Positions 56,206 through 64,000 of a stretch of 64,000 nt of DNA are shown one piece after another. A model generated the notes under the pieces. That model did no database searches. It saw nothing but the letters and a program-made list of their open reading frames with translations, and was not told the DNA's origin. Position numbers and translations under genes: made by a program. The first letter of the stretch is position 1; each line of letters begins with the position of its first letter. The stretch comes from Petunia secreta (taxonomy: Eukaryota; Streptophyta; Magnoliopsida; Solanales; Solanaceae). The stretch spans positions 44,386,001 to 44,450,000 of the forward strand of contig JARKIP010000010.1 of NCBI GenBank assembly GCA_029990175.1. The letters are read 5' to 3'.

Positions 56206-58538
56206 TGACACAACCAGGAATTCGGCTAGGCCGTGCGGGCACCCGACATCCTCCCCTAGACCCGTCGGGCGAACCCTTACCAATTAAATTAGTAAAATAA
56301 ATATAATTCAATTCACAAATAAGGACAAGACTTTAAAAAACACAGACATACTGATACCTCTAAGCTGTACAAAAAAAATTACAGCTAACTACCCAACATA
56401 CTAGGTGTAGGGCTATCCAGACTAGACATCTAAGAGTACAAAAGAAGACAGATACCTCCTGAAGGGAGCAAAATGCAGCTGAAATAATAAACACTAAACT
56501 GGTGGACATCCGGAATAAAAGCTGGCTCACCCTGACAGCTGAAGTTGTCATCGCTCCTGAACAACGTGACGAATTCAATCCTGGAGTGAACCTGCCGAAA
56601 CGAAATAGATAGACAAGAAACAAACAACAAACATGGGTGAGTCAAAAGGACTCAATAAGTGGGGCAGACTAGCCACCTCAAAGAATAGGATAGCTAGCCA
56701 GGGAGAAAAAAAAAATAGACCAAATTCCTTTTATTTAAATTATAAAAAGGCGGAGCCAGATAATAACCGAAAACACATATGAAACCATAAACTCAGCCAT
56801 GAATACGAGCTAGAAACATATCAACAAATAAGCAATGCACGTATAAGCAGAACAGTAGTTATGTACCACAAGTCTAAACAATGGTATGAAATGAAATGAT
56901 ATGAGATGAAATGAAATGAAATATGATGCAAAGGGTCACATGTACCAAATGAATGGAGCGGAACCCTCCTGCTCCGAGGGCGGAATCCTCCTGCCCTCAA
57001 TATGATGCAATGGAGCGGAATCCTCCTGATCCGAGGGCGGAATCCTCCTACCCTCAATATGATGCAATGGAGCGGAATCCTCCTACTCCGAGGGCGGAAT
57101 CCTCCTACCCTCAATATGATTAAATGGAGCGGAATTCTCCTGCTCCGAGGGCGGAATCCTCCTACCCTCAATATGATGCAATGTAATTCATATGAATGCA
57201 ATATGGTGCAATAATAACCCTTCACCGGCGCGGGACTCTCATCGACAGCCGGGAAGTGGATGCCAACTCACAGTTAGAGTACAATGCTCAGGTCCTCAAT
57301 GCAATACCAACAACAGGACATAACATATAATATACAATGTAAATCCAAAGCTAAGGCATAAGGAGTATGCCTATCGGCAGCTACACACGTAAGGAACACG
57401 TGGTAGAAAATCCACAAGGCCAGGTGCCTCCAAAAAAATGGATATAAACACTGACCTCTTCCAAAAGTTAGCTTTGCTAATCAACAACCGTTTTATCCTT
57501 TGGTTTCATTGCCAAACGATCCTACTCTATTCAATGAGCAGAAAAATATATCAAATCCAAAATGCTTCATTCCTCACATCTTAGGGCAATCCGGTTAGGA
57601 ACCTGATACCTTATTAGCATACGCAATACGCAATACGCAGGCCAGGCCTATGTACAGGGTTTAAGGTCACATAACCAAACCCCAAATAATTTATATTTCT
57701 ATGTTGCCCATAACTCACTGAGTACAAATATATAATCAATTTGGTTATCGGGGTCCATTTGACCTTTTAAACTATTAATTGAACTTATTAAAACGATATA
57801 TAATATTCCAAGTTTTACCGTTAAAACATATTCAAACACACGTAATAAACTCAAATAATATATTAGGATCATTACCTGAATGTTTCAGGGTGAAAATTCT
57901 ACTTTTTTTCCGGCCCCTTTTCTCATTTTCTGGCATTTTTTCCCCGTATTTTCTTATTTCTCGTTTCCTCTGTTCTCGTGGTCATCTTTCTGTTTTCGTT
58001 CTTCTGTTTCTATAAAAGATAAGCTTATATAAAGCTCATCTAACCGCCATCATGTTTTCCTTTTCTTTCCTTCTTTGTATTTTTTTGTCTTTTTCTCTTT
58101 TTTTTTTGTTTTCTTTTATTTTATTTTCTTTTCTTAACGAAAATTAAAATAGTACCCTACGATATTCGAAATAATTTCAACTTTTGCACACGAGTTATAC
58201 AAAATATATGCAACATACTCGCGAGGGCGGATCTCAAATCAGACTCCCGAAAATCAAGATGCGAATTTAAATGGAAAAGGTCAAGTTATTTAACTTTCGG
58301 CATTTTAGCGAAACTAGCCGAACAACATCGAAATTCACTTTCGAAAAATTGCAAAAGTCACAAATAATCATACGAACCTAACGACACTTTCAGATTTTGA
58401 ATCGGAGCTCATTCGCCAAAACCGAGCTCGAAAATCTCTTTTTAATATTTATTGACAATAAAAACTGAAACCTTCTTCCGATGCCTACCAAACGAGGTCT
58501 GATTTAGCTCAACTTTTACAGACATGTCCTAATAGATA
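56206..58538 (-). repeat. Tekay-like 5' LTR, minus strand
   Basis: The inner end (56206, TGACACAACC on plus) is set by the PBS. The outer end is put where Athila-A gag sequence stops, about 58538. A minus-strand TATA box (CTTTATATAAGC) is at about 58023-58034. It holds a 57-bp minisatellite (56946-57180). No partner LTR was found in the window. Confidence 0.55.
56946..57180. repeat. 57-bp tandem repeat, about four units
   Basis: Units at about 56946-57002, 57003-57059, 57060-57116 and 57117-57173 differ by few bases. Each unit holds two related halves, GAGCGGAATCCTCCTGCTCC and GAGGGCGGAATCCTCCTACC. As 57 is divisible by three, long frames appear on both strands; they are by-products. Confidence 0.9.
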
Positions 58539-59720
58539 TTATAAATATTTTAAAATTATCGGCACTCCAATCGGAGTCCTAACTTCCGAAATGACTGACC
58601 AAGTCGTTTCAACCATAGTCTTAATTTCAGCTATATCATTCGTCTGCTGCAGAGGTAAAGCTGCTTGTTGTTGCACTGGCCTAAATTGACCCTGCTGATT
58701 GTATTGCTGGCGCTGCCCATAATTCACGAAGTTCACATATTCAATATAAGCAACCAAATCAGTATTAGAGAAATTACAAAGATCGGGAACTTGAGTTTGG
58801 GCCCGTGAGTCTACTTGGTTACCAGGTTGCAACATGTTCCCATTGAATTGTTTTAGGGCCACATCCAACGTTGTTTGCAGCTTTGACATTTGTTCTTCCA
58901 TCCTAGAAGTAATACCAGCAGCTAAAGCCCCCTTACCTGAGCCAGTAGATACATCTCTTCTAAGCCAGCCTGAGTTTTGAGCCATAGTGTCTAGCAACGG
59001 TTTTGCTTCCTCAAACGTCTTGCTCAAGAATGCTCCTCCAACTGCTGCATCCAGATTACCCTTGATTTGATCTCCTATGCCCATGTAGATCCTTTACCCC
59101 AACATTTGGTCAGGAATACCATGATGAGGACAGTTCTCAAATAACTTTTAAATCTCTTCCAAGCTTCTGGCAAAGTCTCTAGCGGGTTCTGCCCAAACAT
59201 GAGTATCTCATAAACTAGCATGTCAGTCTTATTGGGTGGAAAGAATTTCTTCATGAACTTTATCACAAAGTCATCCCATGACGTAATGGAATTAACTAGC
59301 AACGAGTCCAATCAATCGCTGGCATCTTTCATTAGCGAGAACGGGAACAACATCAATTTCACAACCTCTGTTGGCACTCAAGCCTGTTTTTGAGTTTCAC
59401 TAACCCTTATAAACTTTTTCAAATGCTTTTGAGGATCATCAGTAGTTCTACCTGCAAATAAAACATCATTAGCAAGCAAAGCCACCATTGTCTGGGTGGT
59501 AAAAATTTTCTGCCTCGAATGTTGGAAGCAGAATAGCAGACACCAGATTCCCAACCACAGGTTGCGCGAACGCATTAAGAGCCAAATCTTGAGCCATCCT
59601 GAATTCTTCGGGATTTGAACATTTACTTGTAAACACCAAAGTAACGAGATCAAGATGACAAGAGTGAAGCAAATAAAAAAATAAACTAGGTATCCTAACA
59701 ACTAAATAACACTATGATCC
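58539..59720 (-). pseudogene. gag: gag of Athila-A
   Basis: Three minus-strand pieces in different frames follow the PBS. One holds a degenerate N-terminus with TTDDPQKHLKKFIRVSETQ. The second has NSITSWDDFVIKFMKKFFPP and PEAWKRFKSYLRT, the gag core. The third runs from GGAFLSKTFEEAKPLLDTMA to a Gln-rich tail. Frameshifts near 59080 and 59370 and stops break it. The C-terminal end is cut by the Tekay-like LTR. Confidence 0.75.
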
Positions 59721-59735
59721 TCGGCAACGGTGCCA
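59718..59735 (-). other. primer-binding site of Athila-A
   Basis: The minus strand reads TGGCACCGTTGCCGAGGA, two changes from the tRNA-Asp type site of Athila-B. Confidence 0.75.
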
Positions 59736-59740
59736 AAATT

Positions 59741-61059
59741 TGATCACGCCCAACTACGTCCTATAAAAGAGACTAAGCGGTCGCGACAATATAGCTCGGT
59801 ACTTAAAGTCCCGAGGTCGAATCCCACAGAGAATGCTCAAATTCTAGTCGTTATTCTAACTATTTTATCGAACGATTAACTTCTAGGTAGTTTTATCTTA
59901 AGTTGGGTTTATAGTATCAACTAATTAACGATAAAATTAAAAAGTAAATTGCAAGTAGTAGAGAAAGGATTATGCAAGAGATGGAAACTTAGGATTGATC
60001 TACCCAACTCCTACCTATGCATTAGAATAAAGATTTAACGAATTCAATTTGGTTCTACCAATTGAACACTTGCTCCAAGTTCACAATTATTCACTCCCGT
60101 GAAATAATTATAACTTTCACTAACCAATTTTCCAACTCATAATAAAGATATGCAGGACTACAAGTATTGTTTACAATCGGATTTAATAGTCACAAATCAC
60201 CTTTTCACTACCTAAGTAATGCCTTTATTTTAGATTGAAATATTGCTAAGTGTTTAACCCTAACTCATGAATCTATTCCTAGACACACAAGAATAAATGT
60301 GACAATCAATTGGGGGCCCTTCCAATCAATAGCAAATAAAACGTAAACACTTAGATAGGAAGAATTAACAAGTTTATGTAAACACTTAGATAGGAAGAAT
60401 TAACAAGTTTTCATTCATTAAAGTAATTATTTTCTCACACATAAGTATTGGAGTAGTTCATCAACCCTATAATGGGTAATTTAGCCACTCATGTTCATAA
60501 CAATCATATCAAAGTAATTCATGAAGTCTCCAAAGCTCTAGCCTCCTTTTCCTCCTTCTCAGGTCAAAAGTTATTTTTTGGGCATGTTGGATGCCTTTTA
60601 TAACGTCCCCATAGACCCGCACAAGTTGGGAATGCAAAATAAATTCGGAATCAAAATGTCAGGAAATTAAGCCTATCACGTCGCGCTGCGTGTGGCATAG
60701 TACGGTGCGGTAGGGCTTTTTCTGCAGATTTTTCAAAATTCCAATTCTCTGAAAATCGACCGTGTCGCTATGTGGCGCCCAGTGTGGTACGGCAGGTATA
60801 ATTTACTACTCTTCTATTTTTTTATCGTTTTTGTTCCACACATTTGTTCGCTCGACCCTCAGGCTTTCACGCCAACTTCAAAACTCTTGTTTTCACTAAA
60901 CTTTGCTCCACAAATGCCTTATATCATCAACATAATTCCTACAACATAAAACACACCAAATGAGAGAAATTCAGCTCAATGTGCTAATAAATATGGCAAG
61001 TAGAAGCATGAATACGAGGCAAAAATAAATGAAATATTGTAATATCTAGCCTCGTATCA
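59741..61059 (-). repeat. 5' LTR of Athila-A
   Basis: The minus strand runs from TGATACGAGGC to GGGCGTGATCA. It has a 35-bp tandem duplication (60343-60377, 60378-60412) and a deletion of about 50 bp relative to the 3' LTR. Confidence 0.88.
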
Positions 61060-61874
61060 AGAGTTAGAGCTTGGTGACTCGTTAATCCATCCATGGCTCG
61101 GAGGTGTGTCTTCTTGCCTGTCATGGAACAGAGTCAGACAAGTAGGCTTCAAACCTATTCCATCAAAGAGGCTACCTAAGCACCAGAAAAATCCTGACAG
61201 ATAAGCCTTATGACAGCTGAAAGGGCCATGTGTCCTGACACCGCATGACAAGAGGAATATCACAGCAACTACTGTGTTAGAAGAAGAGCACACTGTAATC
61301 AGTGCACATTCCACAAATAAGACATTCCGAAGATCATTATAACCGATCAAACTTCATGACTCGAGGGACTCCATTCGTCCAATCACGGATGAAGAAAGAG
61401 AAGAAGAAACTCGCAGATGGTCTCTTCCTACTATTTTCTTATGTATCATCCATTCAGAATGAAGGAGTTTTTCTGGGAATATCAAACTAGGATCAAAGAA
61501 AAATATTTTTGAAGATAGAAGAACCATTCTTTCATGAAGAACTATGAAGATGATGAAGTATTTTTCTAAAAGAGAGTTGTGATTCTATCATTGTCATGAT
61601 GCCCCTATTTATAGGCTGAAAGAGATAAGAACGGATCACAAAATGGTCAAGCGTAATTATGGCTTGAGATATGAAACGATTCGGCGCAGCAAAAACTGTT
61701 CTTGGAAGGTGCATGGAATCAACCAATCACATAATGACAAGAAGAAGTTCTAGAATAAATTAGCATCAATCTTGGTCAAAGAGACTGCGAGTTTCAAAGA
61801 GTCAGTGAGATAACTTTCACACCGCTTTCACTTCCTAACTGCTTGCATCAGCACTCAGCAAGTAGGAGGACTAC
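61060..61874 (+). other. 3' region of Tat2, right part
   Basis: It continues Tat2 after Athila-A. No plus-strand gene. It ends with a purine-rich AAGTAGGAGGA at the LTR. The minus-strand TATA box at 61606-61614 lies about 260 bp from the LTR. Confidence 0.6.
61606..61614 (-). promoter_or_regulatory. antisense TATA box of Tat2 (CTATAAATA)
   Basis: Same nine bases, strand and distance to the 3' LTR as the antisense promoter of Tat1. The downstream antisense gene is not recognisable and would be cut by Athila-A. Confidence 0.5.
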
Positions 61875-62357
61875 TGTGTGGGCAAAAATCCGTCACCTAC
61901 TGTTACGGGGATACGAATCCAGCGGGTGAGACTAGACTTATCCTACAAGTCACTGAGCACACTGGATACACGCTTGTTCTATGAGTTACGACCGTTCAGG
62001 CGGTACGGGCGTAGAACGCAAGGCATACATCCTGCCGCTTTAGGGTTACAGCCTCGTAGTTAGGGTTTTGTATATACCACCTCCTTGAGTTTATATGCCC
62101 ATGAGCCTCATTAGTCTTTGTTTTTTACCATAATTAGGACTGGATATTCACTACTATAAATATCCCTCTTTATATTGAATTATACATCAAGCGATTAACC
62201 ACTGAATCTGACTGTTCTCAAGGAATAAAAGCACTTTACTTTCTTGTCTATTATTTTCTCTCTATTTACTTAATTTTCGTTACATTTTACTGTATTGCCT
62301 GTGACCCCTTCATAAATTTAAGTGTTTAACCTAGACGTACAAATTTTGGCATAAACA
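61875..62357 (+). repeat. 3' LTR of Tat2
   Basis: 483 bp, TGTGTGGGC to AAACA, with a TATA box (CTATAAATATCC) at about 62153-62164. Confidence 0.88.
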
Positions 62358-63495
62358 CGTTATCTTCGTGCTTTTTTTGTCTTTGTTTCCATTTCGTGTT
62401 CTTGTGTTGTGTTGTTGTTTCGTTCTTATATAAAAATAAAAATAAAAGTGAAAAGAAGAGAAAAATTAACCAAAATTTTTTATTCTTGGTTGTTTGGATT
62501 AAACAACCGCAGATTCGGTGTTATCGGTGACCGCAGAACCTGAAAACCATCGGTCGTACATCATCTCACAACAAGGGTTTCTATGTGGTTGGACTGTCAG
62601 ACGTCAGTGTTTGATAGTCTGGTTGTGTTTGGCTGTTTTCGGTTGATTTTTCTCGTGTGTTTTGCATAAAAATTTTGAAGCTTCGTTGTGAAACACCATC
62701 TGTACGCTGGAAAATGTTAACTTCTTAACAGTGTACGGACCCGCGAGGCTGTGTTCATAGCTTTGCTTGGAGCTCAAGTTACTCCGTTTGTGATTCCACC
62801 TAATGGAAGAACAACCTAAATCTTACCTTGTTGCTGGACTGTGAATGAGCTTAAGATTATTCGTACATCAGAAAAGGAAAGTTCACTATTCCATTGAAGA
62901 AGAAAGGGTTTAAGCGTCGGTGCTTAAACCCAGGTGAGAATTGAAAGAAGAAAGTGGATAAGGAAAAACCCTAAGTCCATACAATGGAGAGACTACTTCT
63001 GTTTCCGTACAGGAGTGGAGTGTCCGAGCTTACCAAAAGGGTAAACAAAGGGTAGATTTTTTTAGTTTCTCTTTCTTTCTTTATGTCCGTTAATTTTGGT
63101 TAGTAAATCTGTGAGTACTTCTCCTACTCTAGATTCTACTAACCGTTTGAGCTTCTAGGAACTCGTGCGTGAAAGGTCAAAGCCTAAATTTTTTAGTTAA
63201 TTCTTGACCTCCCGTGCGCAGTTAAACAGCGTCTATTTCATCGAGTCGAACATTAATTCACTCTTTCAAAAAAGACTGTGAATCTTGTCGAACTCAGAGG
63301 ATCTTGAGGAAACTAATCAATCCGATGAAACCATTTGTGACAAGTTTTGAGCAACCGAACCCAACAAAATTGAGTGGACCCAAGGCCCACCAAATAAAAG
63401 TAAGGTAGTGTGTGACGTGATTTCTAACCTAACATTTCCTTGGTCTTTTATTTTTTCGGGTGAATTGCTGGAAACAGAGCGAAGGGTGTAGATAT
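62358..63495 (+). other. leader of element L0, continued
   Basis: Untranslated leader resuming after Tat2. No ORF of note. It ends at the ATG of the next frame. Confidence 0.5.
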
Positions 63496-64000
63496 GCCTG
63501 AGGTATTGTTGGCTGATCTTATGCCACGATACAGGGGATCAATGTCGAGCTAAGGGGTGTGGGTGTTCGAGTTGCCAATCTCGAACAGGAGTGAGCCTCT
63601 GATGCCTTACTATGGTCTGGAGCAGGAACAAGCAATTTCACTCCTACGCGACCGACGCAATTTGTTGAGTTAGCTCGATGCCAACAATTGAGAACTGAAG
63701 CTGCTCGCAACGAGAAAAACTTGGGCATTCCCCAAGCTGATTTACCACCTCTTCAAAGGCCCAAAATGAATTTAGCAGCTGTTGCTGAAGAAGGTGATGT
63801 TCAAGATGAAGAATATCCTGAGGCTGAAGCTGATTATGAGCCAACGTTCCTACCACAAGGACAGGCTCAACGAGGCCGTGGGAACACTCGAGGACGAGGT
63901 TGAGGAGTTTATGTTGATCGACATCTTGAACGCGAGGCTGATGATTATTATGATGATTATCCGGAGCAAGCCAGGGGTGGTAGATATGCAAACTTGAACA
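63496..64000 (+). pseudogene. gag: gag-like gene of L0, partial and broken
   Basis: Starts at ATG 63496 (MPEVLLADLM). A frame change near 63530 and a stop near 63598 interrupt it. Later it reads ARCQQLRTEAARNEKNLGIP and then LPPLQRPKMNLAAVAEEG, followed by a Gln/Arg/Gly-rich part (QAQRGRGNTRGRG) and a TGA at 63901. Position after a PBS and leader suggests gag; the lineage is unclear to me. The gene runs out of the window. Confidence 0.45.

Larger units (their letters stand above)
30764..61059 (-). mobile_element. Athila-like element Athila-A, minus strand, split by several insertions
   Basis: The 5' LTR is 59741-61059 and the 3' LTR is 30764-35830 (itself split by 31247-34963). The element is flanked by AGAGT at 30759-30763 and 61060-61064. 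On the minus strand the 5' LTR is followed by an Athila-style PBS (59735-59718) and gag. The 3' LTR is preceded by TTTAAGTGTGGGGTGT, the Athila-style purine-rich tract. Pol was not found; it was probably lost when other elements inserted and rearranged the middle. Confidence 0.85.
25871..62357 (+). mobile_element. Tat-lineage element Tat2, split by nested insertions
   Basis: LTRs 25871-26361 and 61875-62357 match along their length (both begin TGTGTGGGCAAAAAT). The flanks AGTTA (25866-25870) and CGTTA (62358-62362) fit a target duplication with one change. A Tat-type PBS, gag, protease, RNase H and the start of integrase follow the left LTR. Its own sequence is 25871-30763 plus 61060-62357, about 6.2 kb; the rest is the nested Athila-A. 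Confidence 0.85.

Noticed and set aside
57002..57214. Repeated peptide frames on both strands, and possible CRISPR-like array
   Set aside because: Product of the 57-bp tandem repeat; no spacers of varied sequence, and a plant context.

Overview
The window is repeat-dominated plant nuclear DNA. I found no convincing host gene. The repeat types are Ty3/gypsy elements of the Tat, Athila, Tekay-like and Ogre-like lineages, copia-like remains, an RTE LINE and a Stowaway MITE. Together these point to a large-genome eudicot, probably Solanaceae; the family is inferred from the look of the repeats, not from a search. All lineage names rest on motif recognition, and all divergence figures are by eye.

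Layout. (1) 1-10311: a 5'-truncated Tat element, Tat1. Its gag is open, its pol is heavily broken, and its integrase is interrupted by a second copy of the element's own 3' end (3858-4764). Between pol and the 3' LTR lies a well-preserved antisense gene (9377 down to 6429) that reads as four exons with three short GT-AG introns and has its own TATA box. (2) 10719-13176: a compact non-autonomous LTR element on the minus strand, with TSD GTAGG. (3) 13182-17991: AT-rich DNA holding one Stowaway MITE (15303-15561) and an RTE LINE scrap. (4) 17992-25083: minus-strand copia-like remains split by a 5-kb gypsy-type element (18825-23829, TSD CCAAA) that is rich in GCGATCGC octamers.

(5) 25084-64000: a nest of LTR elements, resolved by matching LTR pairs and target-site duplications. 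The outermost element (L0) has its LTR ending near 25810 and its primer-binding site at 25814. Its leader and gag resume only at 62358. Tat2 (25871-62357) sits in that leader. Athila-A (30764-61059, minus strand, TSD AGAGT) sits in Tat2. Inside Athila-A are a 3.7-kb solo LTR (31247-34963), an RTE LINE (37343 to about 40530), a minus-strand Tekay-like LTR with gag, and the young, near-complete Athila-B (41580-54084, TSD CAATT).

Function. Coding capacity is that of retrotransposons: gag for particles, protease, reverse transcriptase, RNase H and integrase for copying and insertion. Extra ORFs of unknown role are the antisense gene of Tat1 and the env-position ORF of Athila-B. Athila-B is the freshest element; only a few frameshifts and one in-frame stop interrupt its gag-pol. 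The antisense gene of Tat1 is the observation I would follow first.
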